Shown here: piece after piece, positions 20,346 to 33,186 of the stretch | Numbering within the stretch: the stretch's first letter is position 1 | Layout: each line of letters opens with the position of its first letter | Assembly: GCA_015501075.1 (NCBI GenBank) | Contig: JADNYJ010000008.1 | Coordinates: 1 to 64,000 of the forward strand | Reading direction: 5' to 3' | Origin: Gymnopilus junonius | Lineage: Eukaryota > Basidiomycota > Agaricomycetes > Agaricales > Galerinaceae | Length of the DNA stretch: 64,000 nucleotides | Notes under the pieces: generated by a model | The model's database searches: none | What the model saw: the letters and a program-made list of their open reading frames with translations, nothing else | Told to the model about the DNA's origin: nothing | Translations under genes and position numbers: made by a program

Positions 20346-23313
20346 ATTTTCGACGTCTTTGATTTTTATGCAGTGGGGTCAAGGGAGGTGGTCTTCTATT
20401 ATTTCGTGTGGTTTATTCCGTCGGGGTTACTGACATGCACGCAATCTGTTCCAGGAGGCACTTATTTATTGTAGCAGAAGGATGGTCATTTCTCGCCCTT
20501 GTACTTCTCGAAATGTTTTCGGAAATTATCCCCGCTATTCAAATGAATCTCTTGGTGTTCCGCGCTTTTGACTTGGGGATAGGTTCGTCATTTAATATAC
20601 CTTACATTATACCCCGACCTTACGGAACCCTCATGTAATGCCAGGTATCGCTTCATTTCTTCCTATATTCTTTTATACTTTCTTTCTCTTCCTTTTCGCA
20701 AGCCGCGAACTTGCCGACAAGCTTCCCAAAGGGCTACAGATTGTGGCCAGGCTAGCATTGATTCTTTTCATACCCACAATCATCATTTTCAATGAAGTCG
20801 CTTCTTTTGTCGGTGTTACCATACGTAAGTCTTCCTGCTGCGCTTCGACCTCTCTTTGATCTTCCCCCTTCCCGCCAGGTAACATACCGACCAACAGGAA
20901 AGGGCAGCTTATGACAGCCGTTGGCTTCACCAGTAAACAACAAGAGACACTCTGGACTTTCTTCACAAGCCTTACGCTGGCTCTTTTCACCGTCTACCAG
21001 GCAATTTTCTTTTTCTTTGCATTTCTCCGAGTCATCCAAGTCTTGTTGCACCAACGCCGCATTGAAAAGGAGGGATCTGACAAAATGCATTTCATGAATG
21101 GCATAGGATGGATGTCAGGTGGTGCCAAACTAGGCGCTTTGGAAATGGTTGTGGGGTTTGCGGGAGGGGGGTTTGGGGTATCTCTAACGCGAAGGATTTT
21201 AAGGTTGCTTTCCAGAGCCTGCTTTACTGTTGGTATCGTAAAAGGGTATGTGCCTATCAAGTTTGCCCTATGCCCCTCCTATATATACCTCCTTTTCTAG
21301 TACCGATATGCTGGAGGACTTCCAAGCAGTCCAAGGAGAGATCATCGCTGCTACCAATCGTCGTAAAGAGTTCCGCCAATCACGTATTCGCCAATTCATC
21401 TCAAATCCTCGTCTGAGCACCTTTCGTCAACTGTCACCAACTGCAGCAGCGTTCCACGCAACCCCTAGAGCCCCGGCAAATGTTTATGTCAGTGAAAAAT
21501 ACAACTCAGAGTCGCTCTTCCTCGCACGGAAGCCCCAACGCCAGTCACCACTTACATTACAATCTGGTCTTCCCGGCATGGAACAATTCGTCGACATCAA
21601 GGAGAAAAATACCAAGAAAAGGGTAACGGTGCAGTACAATAATGGCACACCGAAACTGCACATGCGTTTCTCCATGTTCGATCCCCCGGAACCTTTCCCT
21701 ATCGGAGAAAATCCAATGCCCCGAGCCCAGAGTACCTGGTATGACGAATCGAGTTCTCGAAAAAGCCGGTTCACAGTCCAGTCAAAATACTCTCAGGATG
21801 AAAGGGGGGACATGTCCGATCTACAACTACAACCGCCTAGGCCCAAATTTTTACAGAGCTCTCGGGCTGATTCAGAAAGCAGTCGTGACTCCCTCAGCTC
21901 CTCCCCTTCCGTGAATGGTTCTTTCCAGATCGTGGTCGGTCGGCAACGAAAGCTTTCGCCGACAGCACCACACATATATCAGACTCCAACGACTGCCACA
22001 CAGGCCCCTCCTGCCAGTGCCCAACTTTTGGGGCCAAGCTTATCGCTTGTACTTGCCCACAACGTCGCCCCTGAGACGATGGCCGTAATGGCTTTTCCTG
22101 AACCCATTTATTATGAGAAAGCGTCAGAACCAGAACCAGAAAAGCCGAAGCAACAGATCGACTCTTCTAGACACAAATCCATGGCGAGCGCTAAGAGCAT
22201 GCCAGATTCACTTCAAGCGGTCCATGACCTTGCCAGCCAATTTCCAGGACCTCCCACCTCTACTTTCCAAGAACCAGTACGGAAGAGGGTCCCAGCCCAT
22301 CAAGTGTCCTATATCCTCCTGGTATCATGGCACCTCAAGTCATAGGTTCACCATCTGAGCTCGTATTCAGGGAACATATTCAAACGCCTCCTATTGCTCA
22401 GGACGACGCCTCCTCGGGCAACAACAGCATTCAATACTCTTCACCTGTTCGTGGTGGAAGAGTACCTGTAACACCAAGTGGAGGAAGATACAGGATATCC
22501 GGAAACCCGTCTCGATCAAGGCGCCGGAGTTCTGGCATGAGGAAAACTATTGATCCCTTCGACGATGATGGCTCGACGGAACCTATAGGCCAGACCCCGC
22601 GCCATGAATCTATGAAGCAAGACGCGCATGAGAACTTCACCCCGGTCACTGGTATATCGGAATTCCCAGAATTTCAAGCTGTACCAGAAAACGCCCCGGG
22701 CACCGGTCAGTTTGTCGACCTCGGTATGGCCCTGGACACAGGAAAATCCAGGCAATTTGTTCCATCGCAAGCCGCAGTCGTCCAGCGTCCATCAGTGGCA
22801 GCACAGACCCCACAATCATCGCGCAGGCTCATATATAGATACGACAAGTTTAGCAGGATCGCAGAGTGGGTGGATTCAAGTGCTGCCGTTGCCACTCCAC
22901 CTATGGAAGCTCTGGTCGAACAACCTGACCGAAACAGCTCCCTGCAGAACTTACGTGAGAGGGGCGAGGGTGATATCCCTTCCAGGCTCAACGCAGAGAG
23001 TGAACGAGACCGTACACGTGCATCTTCAGGAAAGAAGCCTGTAAGAATTAAAACCTTTGGTAGAGCGCCCAACAGGCCTACACCTACACCTGTGCACGTC
23101 AGGCATACTAGGGGAAGTCTACACCTCAGGCCCATTGTGATCCCACCAAGGACCGGAAATATGCCAGAGGCCGTTCAGATTGAGCAAGTTGAGTCTGGCA
23201 GCCTAGTTTTGACTTCGCCAGCAGGTGCGCGGAAGGGCGTGCTGAGGGATTCAGGAGTGCTGGGAATTGCAGATGATAAGGCACGGAAGAGGCAGAAGGG
23301 TGGCTATTTCTGA
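20335..23313 (+). CDS. Multi-pass membrane protein with long polar C-terminal tail
   Basis: Coding segments include VVFYYFVWFIPSG, EGWSFLALVLLEMFSEIIPA, FLPIFFYTFFLFLFASRELA, IVARLALILFIPTIIIFNEV and LALFTVYQAIFFFFAFLRVI, which are successive hydrophobic helices joined by short introns (GTAAGT at about 20825, GTATGT at about 21245). A polar, Ser/Pro-rich tail of roughly 650 residues follows to the stop at 23313. The tail is one protein in two frames: a segment ending FPGPPTSTFQEP and one starting near EEGPSPSSVLYPPGIMAPQ. They meet at about 22265-22290, consistent with one missing base. The 5' end was not found. I do not recognise the family; it resembles fungal orphan membrane proteins with a cytosolic disordered tail. 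It converges with VPS26. Confidence 0.55.
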
Positions 23314-23514
23314 AGAATCTTAACGTTGTACATGCAATATGTTTGATTCTTTGTAGTTGTAATATTACCATGAGATCATTTTCTCAGTTATTTACGACGA
23401 CGCTGCTTAGTTGGTCTACTTCTGACAAGCGCTATACCATAATTATCATTGGCACCCCGATGCACGAATACATTCATTTGACGGCCGCGGACGTGGACTC
23501 CAAATCAATCGTTA

Positions 23515-24900
23515 TTAGGGAGTCGTCACTGAGATAACGTCTCGAATCCACTGGGAAGCAAAAGCTTCGGCGGGATACATATAACCATCCGGGTTGCATA
23601 AAGATGAACATACATACAAAGTACAGTGAATTCATCAGTTCTGTCACCGAGCCCAAAAGAATGAGCAATAAAGCAAGGAAATTTTACGTTCAAACATACC
23701 TCAGGTATCCTATAGATCGTAATTTCCTACATATGATGCTTGAGTCTTGGATCAAGTCTGGTGCGGCACAAACCTACCTGCTGCTTGAAGTAACGCCTGT
23801 TCTCTTCGTCAATGAGCACAAGGTTTAGGTAATAGCGGGTCGTAAATTTCTTGTTGACATCTCGGAAGGTCGGAGTCAGATCAAAACCTCCAAGGAAAAC
23901 ACGTATTGGTATCGTTTCCCCTTGTAAGCATTTGTCAGTCGCTCTTCAATGCCTTCCACATCAACTCACCTCTCACTGGTGCACCATCCATGATTTCAAA
24001 CTTGGTGATTGTCTCGCTTTCATTGTATTGATTAGGCGGTGAGCCCGTCGTCTCGCGTCGGATGATAGACAATTCCATGTGTTTAATCTTTATCCGTACC
24101 AGTAGGAAGTAAATCTTGCCAACGATTACGTCCTTCAGGTGGTATCTAAGGGTCTTCAGTAATCAATCGACCCAAACGAATAGGAAAAGGGAAGATGTAC
24201 TTCGACTTGTTATATTCAAACTCAATATGTAGGCAATCTTCGATACCGACTTCCATCTTGATGGAATTGTTGCTCTCGGGAGGCATTCGGAATGAATGTA
24301 CCCAGAGGTCTTTCTCCTTTATGACGTCCGCCATCCGCCGTGAAATTGTAACTCTCACAAAATACCTGTGCAACGGGAATGAGCTATTAGTCATTGAAGG
24401 TATACGTTTGGCCTACCGTAGCTTTACGTTAATACCTTGGTAACTCTCGAACTGTTTCTCGACATTCTTGAAGTTGAAATCGAACGTCTGGGCTTGTCGA
24501 AGTTCTCCAGGCGCTGCAAGTTCCTGAGATAATGACAGGAATTCATGGTGGTGTCCACGATCGTAGAAGAGCTCTGTGGAACAGCGGATTAGTTTTTGGA
24601 TTCCGCGATACGAGCTGATAGCGACGAACCAATGCTTCCAACGAATTCCACTTTGATACCTTCATGTGTGGTCTTCTTGCCGTCACGTACACGTATCGTT
24701 ACCTGGAAGTAAACGGTTAGTCGTGAATCTGAATTCCTGTAGGACTGTAAGCACACCTGGCCCGTCACTGAGTCCCCGTCAAAGTATACAGGACATGAGA
24801 TGTTCTTCTCCTTTTCCCCTTTGATTTCCACCTGCTTTCTGATCTCTTCTCCCTCCAATTTAATGTCGACGTCAATTGCAGACGAGAAGAAGTAAGCCAT
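23515..24900 (-). CDS. VPS26: Retromer subunit VPS26
   Basis: VPS26 is the arrestin-fold subunit of retromer, which sorts cargo from endosomes to the Golgi. The ATG at 24900 starts MAYFFSSAIDVDIKLEGEE. Later exons give HEGIKVEFVGSI, then NNSIKMEVGIEDCLHIEFEY (a highly conserved stretch), then GETIPIRVFLGGFDLTPTFR and YYLNLVLIDEENRRYFKQQ, followed by EITIYR. The final exon ends EAFASQWIRDVISVTTP with a TAA at 23515. Five or more short introns are inferred. The length fits the family (about 300 residues). The gene is convergent with the membrane-protein gene, with only 200 bp between stops. Confidence 0.92.
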
Positions 24901-25283
24901 GAGTGAACTCGTCCAAGCTTTCTGTAAGTCTTGAAAGTGCTGAAGATCCTAGTGCGCGAAAAGGCTGAGGTAGTGAAGGAGCCTTTGCCGCGACAGTGTA
25001 TAAATCAGGAAAGACCTATAAAGAAGTAGAGTATGTATGAAAGCCGTGATTTAATTAGTTCGCACTGGTTGCTCAAAGTCATGCAGTCACGGCTGGTCAC
25101 AAACGACATCCGCAGCTGATTTCAGCCGTTCATACATTGGTTTGTTTACTGAACATTTAGTGGTCGTAAAGTGAAATAAATTACAGGAGACATAAATATT
25201 CCCGCGTCTAAGTCTAAGACAGGTCCTGGAAAGATAGAACACGCAATCCAACTGACAGAATCCAAGTATAATCTATTGAGTCT
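24901..25283. other. Short intergenic region, VPS26 promoter side
   Basis: About 380 bp separate the VPS26 start from the VWA8 stop. No gene or repeat was seen. Confidence 0.5.
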
Positions 25284-28200
25284 TCAACGGTCCACCATCG
25301 TGGAAAGGATGCTACGTAGGACATTAGGAATGTCGCCTGTATTTGCTACGCGGAAGGCGCGGCCGGGTAATCTCTTGGTTATCCTATAGTGTTTGATATT
25401 TAAATTGAGTGTGAAATGCGGAGATAGCCACAACTCACCAAGTCGCCTCAGCACCTTCGCCGATACATATTAAAGCAGTGTTAACTTTAGGATTATACTT
25501 CATGGCTCTCGTCAATTCTTCAGGAGATATTTGGTATCTGCCGAAGTTGGCATCCTAAATTTTGGTGTAAGTCAAACGAGTATATCGGCACAGAGAGATG
25601 TTTATTTACTGTGATTGCGATCACAAACCAATCGTCTGATGAAGTAGAGCATAAGTACTCTGCCCGTGATTCTGTAACTTGAGAATACGTGCCTGCGTCA
25701 TACTTCGCTACTTCAGTAACGCCTTTCTGAATAGCCTCAACTGTCAAAAAATCAGTAACTAGAAACACGAATAAGTGCATTGAAAGCACACCGGTGTAGT
25801 CTCCTGCGAAGGCATACTGAGGAACCATATTCATTTTCTCAGTTACCACCCACCGTTCCTTGAGGGAGGTGGGTGGTTGATCGGCCTTCACCAGGGTGAT
25901 ATCAGGTCCATCTCCAGACTATTTTTCATCATTTAATTTGTTAAAAAAATGGAAGAGCCGGCATAAACGCACATGGCCAGACATCTGTAAAACAAAACGT
26001 GAATACTTGTCTCTTCATTATTATTCAAGCGCACATACATCCCAGACGTACTTCTCTTTATGAGAAAGGCGGTCAAAGGTTTCCATCAACATAACAGCTG
26101 GCAACACCTTTCAATCGCCAAGATGACAATGTTATGGATGGATCACACACCTGTTTCCGTGCTTCTTTGAAGTCGGCCGTCGTATTGGAAGCGATACCTA
26201 AAATATCATCACATCAGGCAAGAAAGGTAGTGAATTTCTACAGGACACTCACATAGAGGCACTTAAGTCGAAGATGAACTTGATTCGCTTAGGCCTAAAT
26301 TAGCGACATAAGCGGCAGTTTCAATGAACACAGCCTAAAATGCACTTCATCTGAGGTCGACCAATCTCAGGCTTCTCCATACCACGACGTTTGTAGACAG
26401 TGGATTCACCAGTCAGGCCCTCAGTCAATCGGCTATCATCCAGCTCTCCGTCAATCTGTCGCTTAACCCAGACTCGTTCCTCCTCCTTTGCAGCAAGATC
26501 TATGCATCGTCATAATCAATACAATCATCACAAACAAGAGCCTGGCATGGCTCACGTTCAAGGAGATCAAGGAGAGAAGCCATATGCGCCTGAGTGGCAT
26601 CCAGCAGCTGACCATAGGCCTTTGCCTCCGAAGCTGACATATCGAGTTCTTCTAGACGCCGCTGCAATTCCTGACGCGCCATTTCTCTCGCCTTTTCTTT
26701 GATATGGTCGGGTACATTCTGCTTCAGGCTATCTGGAATCTACAACATCCCATATGTCAGGAAACTGAGCGAACAGGGACAAAGAGTCATTCACCTGCTT
26801 GATGTCGCCTCCTTTATATAGGCGTTTGTATCCTCCCCGACCCCCCATACCGGCGGTATCTCTTCCACCTGTCTGGACATAAGCTTAGCAATGATAAACA
26901 ATCATAGATAATATAAGGTACATACGCCACCCGCCCACCGATTGCCTCCTGAATGTTCCTTGTCGTCGTGTTCACCCTCCTTTGGCTGGTCAAGGTCAGT
27001 GTTCTTGGGTTCAAACTGAACGTCCTGAACCTTCTTCTTGGCTGCTTCTCTAGCTGCATCTAGCCCTAGATGAGGAACCTGCAAACTAGATTACTCTGTC
27101 AGGTGTCGTCATACAAGAGAATGTTTGATGAGTCACGAACCCATGGTGAATGAGAATTTCAGATAATTTGTCAATGGTCTCTGGTTTATAGATGTCAAAG
27201 TCGAAGACGTTGCGCAAAGCATCGCCCAGGGAATCCGAAGGGTACGCCTTCATGTGTCGTACGAGGTTGATCAGCTCTGAATAACGAAATGAATACTGAA
27301 AGAAAGAGGCAAGGGTCGTCAACTGACCTCTCAAGGAGTAAGGATAAGTCAAGACCCCATTCTCGTATCCTTTCCGCAGATCATGGAACACTCCTACAAG
27401 CCTAACAATCAAATCCTTCTCCAACTCGGGTGCCAGCTGTCCAATTAAGTTTCTTTCAGATTCTTGATCAGGATTTGATACTGAATGGGCACTGAAGCTT
27501 TCCCCGAGAACTTGAAGGAAATGGTTGCCAAGGAAAGCTAACAAAAGATAGATTAAGCCCCAATTTTCAATACGTTGAAGCAAGGATGGAAGACATACGA
27601 TAGCCAGGCCGATTTGCCAATAGAATAAGCCTGAAGTTGGGATGCACGACTATATCACCTTCCCTTTCCAAGGTCGGTCGAACTCGCCTGCCATCAGACA
27701 GTGTCATTTCCCCTTGCCCAGCAAGGCTGCGGAAAATTGCGACAACATGCTCAGGTGCCTTGTCAGCTTCATCGATGATAATAACACGCCCATATTTGAT
27801 GGCACGCAGAAGTGGAGAATCCGTATAATTGATGACCCCGCCTTCAAGTGACGTCGTAAACATTAGTTGGTTGACCGTGGTATCGCGATGCAGTTGGATG
27901 TATTCCCTTGGTCTGCCCAGAAGCTATTACATCCAAGTCAGACTTCAAGAATTGCACGGTGGTTGACAGTCTCACTTGGCACAATCTGACGGTATCGAAG
28001 CTTCAGCTTAGTATCCATGAGAGCGAGAGAGGGATAACTAACCTGTCTATTATTTTGTTCTTGCCGACACCCTGACAAAAAGTGCAAATGTCAGAAGGTA
28101 ACCATAACCATCCACTCAGAACAATGTACCTGATTTCCTAACAGGACAATATGTTCCCCTAAGATCTCCAAGTCTGTTGCGATATCTTGCATGAGACCCG

Positions 28201-30793
28201 TCTGAAGACTGTTATCATAGAAATGATCCATATGAGGGACATGAGATGCAAAGCCTTCAGGATCTTGAGCTGGATCGAACAGTGGAATCGAGGCTGGCAA
28301 GGTTTCACCTCCACCGCTGCTCGGAGGAGGGAAAATAAGGAACTTCTCCTGTACGAAAGGACTTGGATGGAACTAGGATGGAACACCTTGAGATCATTTT
28401 GCTATCCAGAAAAATAGACACAAAGACTCACAGGAGATGACATTTTGAAGATTTGGGAGTCTTCTAACAACATATTGAGATTCATTTTTTCGGTCGCAGG
28501 TAAAAACTCGGCCAACAAGGAGCGCTGAATAAGTGTATAAAGATCGGTATCCCGTGCATAAATAGCCAATCTGCGGGCGATTCTAACGAGTGTCCGCGTT
28601 CCTAATTTTCTATTTTTGAGGACATTATCAGCTGACATGCTAGCCCTATATTTTCCAGCGAATATAAGCAGAATATCGACAAGATCCTGAGGGCAACCCG
28701 TAGCAAGGAGGATTGCAGCTTCCTCCTTGTCATCCATCGGCTGACTGGGGATTGGCAAGAACATGTTGGCGTGTTCATCTGACACCCAATCCTTCAGAAG
28801 TTGAGATTTGGATGCAGTGCTGATGATGCGGAAAGACGGGTGGGCTACCGATAGTTCGCCTGCCTTGATCTGCAACCTTGTGAATGCTTGAATTGGTGGT
28901 AGCAACATGAATACTGACCTCATTAGGTGAAGCATGTCCAACAATTCGCTTGCCCTCCCAAAGTTCCATTTCTCGATCTTGAACTATACGAGATAGGGAG
29001 CCTGCAGTTGAACCGATGATATCAAGCCCAGATAAGTGCAGCAATCGACCAGCCCAAGCTCCTTCTACCAGAGGGCTAGAGGATAAATTAGATTCAAGTA
29101 AGACCGACTTCTGAAGCCATAAACGCGTACCTTGGCTCCCAAGTAGTCGCTCCACCATCTTCAATCTTTCGTCGCATAACCAACTCCCTACCACCCAATT
29201 CCTTGTACATATGTATGACCTCCATGTCATAACCAAGTATTTGGCTGAATACTTTGACAAGAGTGGTCGTGGATGACGAGGCAGTGGATGGTGAGGCAGG
29301 AGGAATCAAGAGATGTCCCAGCTCAGCGCATGAGCTTGCAAGAAACATGTCAACAGGCCCATAAATCTCATTGTCGGATTGAATTCAAGTTTGTCAGTAA
29401 ATGGAAAAGAGCGCATTTGTTTTGGGCCTGCCGGAATCGTAAAGGTCACAGGTTGCAGCCCTGGTGGTGGGCTGAAAGTGACCTGAGCACTGATCTCGCT
29501 GGCCCTGCGTATCTCGGCGATGTGATACCCAAAAAGACCAATATTTTCGTCAATAGAAACCATGGACGGACTACCAAGCTCTCCTAAACCGCTCTGTTCA
29601 GTTTGTCGACTCAAGATAGCCCATGCTTGAAAGGGGGCGTGAATCAAACCAGGGTGTATGGTCAAGAAAAGGCGCGCGAGCTGAGCAGGAGACAACTGCT
29701 CCGGAGGGGGAAACTTCTCCACAAGAGTTTGCAGCTTTGTCAGTGCAGTTTGAGGGAATGGTGGCAAGGAAGTCTTGGAAATGACTTCCAAGGCACTTCG
29801 CGACTCGCTGGCAAACTGTGTGGAAAGAATGAGGTCCCTCAGCTTGTCGAAAAGCGGTATTGACCGTTGGGAACTCTGAGTAAGGGAAAGTAATGAGCCG
29901 ACGGGGTCCACGAATCGAGCTTGGAAACGACTTCGAAATGGTGGATCGAGGGGGTATCCAGGATAAGGTGGTACAGGTGCTGCGATACCTATTACACGGA
30001 AGTTCCTGTGTGCTGGAATGAACACTTTGCCTGGCTCGCTATCAGCCGCTTCAAGTTGAGCATATCGGTGGGGATGTATGATGTGAGTTCCATCATCCAG
30101 GTTCATTTCTCTGTTTTCGAGAAGATTATTCAAAACCTAAGGCTACCTGAGGATCATATGAGGACAATATTGTTAGAAGCTTACGGGCATAATTCCTCGT
30201 TCTGCCTTTTCTATTCCCTCCAGGATGAGTAGACGACCGTGCTTGACGGCATTGACGGCAGGACTGTCCACGTAGACGAGGTTCCCTCCTTTTCTTATCT
30301 CCCTTCCCTAAATAAAGGGGTTTATTCTCAAGATCGACAATTACATATCTGTACTTACCTGCTTCAATTCTGTCTCTCCTACATCTCGGTGCAGAGCAAT
30401 GTACTCGTACTCGGAGTTTATCAGGCTGAAAACCAAGGTCAACACAAAAAATATATACCAAAGGAGAACTGGGTATATCTTACCTGGCGAACGTTAAAGC
30501 CAGTCTTCTTGCATATGGTCCAGGTTGCGAAACGAGAAAGCATCCTGTCCGAGCAAATACTTCTGCAAGATGAAGTGAAGATTATTCAAGTTCACAGGAT
30601 CATTGACATCCAGCAATTGCGAAGACCGTGCCAATCGAGAGGGCGTCAACGAAGCAGGTACTTCGTAGGCGATATCTCCCAACTTTAGGGTGCCAACCGG
30701 CTCGGGTGCTTCCTTGAGCTCGCTCAAAAGTTGGTTCAACCGCCGCTGGGATGCCATCTCTCGGTGGAAAGCCGTCAACTTGAAGAACTTCAC
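25284..30793 (-). CDS. VWA8: VWA8-like AAA+ ATPase with C-terminal VWA domain
   Basis: VWA8 is a large mitochondrial midasin-related ATPase whose exact role is unsettled. Matches run in family order: LKLGDIAYEVPASLTPSRLA, QPGPYARR (first P-loop), MNNLLENREMNLDDGTHIIH, an AAA sensor-region segment PPFRSRFQARFVDP, GNQGVGKNKIIDR (later Walker A, split by an intron near 28070-28130), DEADKAPEHVVAIFRSLAGQ, VHPNFRLILLANRPGY, a Gly-rich linker near 26820-26950, and FDLSASM (MIDAS DxSxS) followed by YRFQYDGRLQR. The last exon ends NVLRSILSTMVDR, with TGA at 25284. About 20 short introns are inferred. At 30531-30540 the frame breaks between QDAF and VSQPGPYARR, with one base apparently missing. The start at 30793 is chosen because its basic N-terminus (MKFFKLTAFHREM) could be a mitochondrial signal. 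Confidence 0.88.
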
Positions 30794-31521
30794 GAAACGT
30801 GTTTCCTTGCATAGAGCAAGGGGTTTCTGAGTCCCGGAAGATAAGTAATGGTGGCCTTAAATGATAGGAAGAGTTAATGCATGCATTTTCCGGAGTAAGA
30901 ACCTTCGGCAATGTAAGCTTACCGGTGCGGAGATTTCGGTGGAGTTTTACAATATTTTTACGCACACAGATCTGAGGTCGGGGACCAATGTCAAATGAAT
31001 CTTTGGCCGTGAAGGACATCATTTCATCGAGTTGCTCGTCGAACGCATCGACGGAATCCAAAGGTTGTGGGAATCTCTTTCCAAAAATGTGCCGTCCAAA
31101 AATACTGCACGTGGGCGTTTGGACGACCAACTGCATCTCCGAGTCCTGCTAAACGTTGGCTGCAACAGTGCAACGACACATTTCTTGAAGGGTAATAGCT
31201 GATCATACTGCTCATTGACTAGTCTGCGGCCCTTTTGATAATAATCCTTTGACCATGCTTAAACTGTCTGGCCCTACTATCTGCCCCATTTCCTTTTGAC
31301 AATTTATGCAGTTAGTAGACGCCTACAATGTGTTGACCAAAGGCAGGGCCAATCGCTTTCTCTTGTTGCTGTTGTTCTACATGGCCCGTTTGAATTACTC
31401 CCTGGAAGTCTTTTGACTGTACTCGCTTTAGACTGTGGATGGCCGGGCCACTCGACTAACGTATATAAGCAGTGTCTGCAGAGAGCTTAATAGCTTGATT
31501 TTTCACTACCGAGCCTATCAA
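30794..31521. other. Region upstream of VWA8 with a possible 5' exon
   Basis: A minus-strand open frame starting at 31136 reads RFPQPLDSVDAFDEQLDEMM and then PRPQICVRKNIVKLHRNLRT. It looks like protein and could be a 5' exon of VWA8 or a short separate gene; I could not join it convincingly. The remainder to 31521 is the shared promoter of the divergent VWA8 and F-box genes. Confidence 0.4.
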
Positions 31522-33186
31522 ATGCATTTTAACAAAATGCACTCTCATTCTCAACCCTCATCTCAAAGCTCTAGAGCTAGCGGGCAATTTCTTCCACCTG
31601 AATTAATAGCAATCATTTTCTTCATGATCGCTGAAGGTGATAGCATCCTCCATGAAGATCACCCCAGTAGAAGGAAAGAGGATATTTTGACGTTTCTCAG
31701 TGCATCCCAAGTCTGCTGGTACTGGCGCGAAATAGCTCTGGAACTGCCTCATTTGTGGGGGAATTTGATTTTTCCCGATTACTTGACCTCTTTCCAAGTT
31801 TCAGAATTCATGGAACGGGCTGGAGATGCCCCGCTTTCAGTCAGATCTTGCTCCGGAAGAGAGGAATGTCTCCCTCGTTTCGCAGTACCTCGATGGCTAG
31901 AGGTGCTGAACGCGTTAGACAGGATTAAAAGCCTCAACATCTCTTTTGACCTGGAAAAAATGGACGAGATACTGCCTCTGGAACTCACGGTTCTGAATGC
32001 TGCGCCCAATCTACAATTCTGCAAGATGAACTGTGAAAACTACGTTGAACACGATCATAATGTGCACCCATACCTCATCAACCGAACACAGCCGATTCTT
32101 CTCTTCCAAGGAAACGCTCAGGCACTCCGTTGTCTATCGATCCACAGTTGCATTCTCCCTCCTCAAGCCGACTTCTCTGCCTTGTCGCTTACCCATCTTC
32201 ACTTGCAAATGGAAGGTGTATCTTCTTTTGAACCTACACTGTCTGAGTGGTTGGATATTCTGCAAAGCCCGTCACTGGAGCTCCTCACCATCCTTGGGTT
32301 CCGCTCCAAGCCTTCTATGTCTAACAATAAACGGATCATTCAACTCCCCCGCCTTGAATCTCTTTACTTAGACGGGTCCATTATTCATTGCGGCGACCTT
32401 TTTGCCGCTCTTTTTGTCCCCCCAATCTGCGCCATCTACCTCGCAGTAGATCAATTCAGCCCCCTCGAGTTTCCATTTGACGGCTTAAAAAAAGGTCTCG
32501 AGAGGTTCCTCGCCCGGTGGGATCAATACAACGGCTCCCGTGTCTACCATTGGCTACTTAAAACTGACGACGGCGAGCTCCGCCTTGGAGTGGGCGACGC
32601 AAATACAGAGGACGACCCCCAACTTCTGATCGTATATGAAAATTTCATAGACTCGGACAGCCCTCTCGAGTATTTCCTCTAGCAAGTCTTCCCAGTTTTC
32701 ACAAATTCTCCGCTGATGGAGCGCGAAGCGTTCATTCGCCTGCGACACGGAGTGCATCCAGATGATGACCCGTCCATCTTACAGCATATTGCCCATTTCT
32801 TAGCACACTTCCACAATGCCACCTCTATTATGCTTGGCTCCGACTCTATCTCCAATGTGCTGCCTCATATCCTCTTGAAATCTCCTTTTTCTACTAACGA
32901 GAACCAACGATTTGTCTTGCTTCCTCGTCTCAAGAACATTGCGCTCGAGAACGAGTCGGGACCAGGTGATAAGGAAAGCCTTTGCTTACTTAAAAAGTAT
33001 CTCCAATGGCGGCACCAAAGAAGTAGGGCTATTCCAACGGTTAGGCTCGTCTACCCAGAGCTGGCGGTAGCACCCACCAATCTCAGTGCGAATGATTTCT
33101 ACGCGACGAATTTAAGATTTTGGGAAGGGTTACATGGCTTCGATCAGAAAGCACTTCCTGTTTGCAAGCACTGTGATGGCCATTAA
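31522..33186 (+). CDS. F-box protein with LRR-like C-terminal part
   Basis: F-box proteins link substrates to SCF ubiquitin ligases. The ATG at 31522 is followed by a Ser-rich stretch and then LPPELIAIIFFMIAEGD and LSASQVCWYWREIALELPHL with LWGNLIF. This is the LPxEL...VCxxWRxIAxxxPxLW pattern of Agaricomycete F-box proteins. Leucine-rich, repeat-like segments follow (LSLTHLHLQMEGV, SPSLELLTILGF, LPRLESLYLDGS). A TAG at 32680 would end the protein, but the same frame continues for 160 codons. A 51-nt GT-AG segment, 32632-32682 (GTATAT to CTCTAG), would remove the stop in frame, so I treat it as an intron. The target substrate is unknown. Confidence 0.78.

Noticed and set aside
32680..32685. 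Stop-codon readthrough at TAG CAA in the F-box gene
   Set aside because: Only the first codon after the stop fits the known leaky UAG-CAR-YYA context. A 51-nt in-frame intron ending at the TAG explains the data better.
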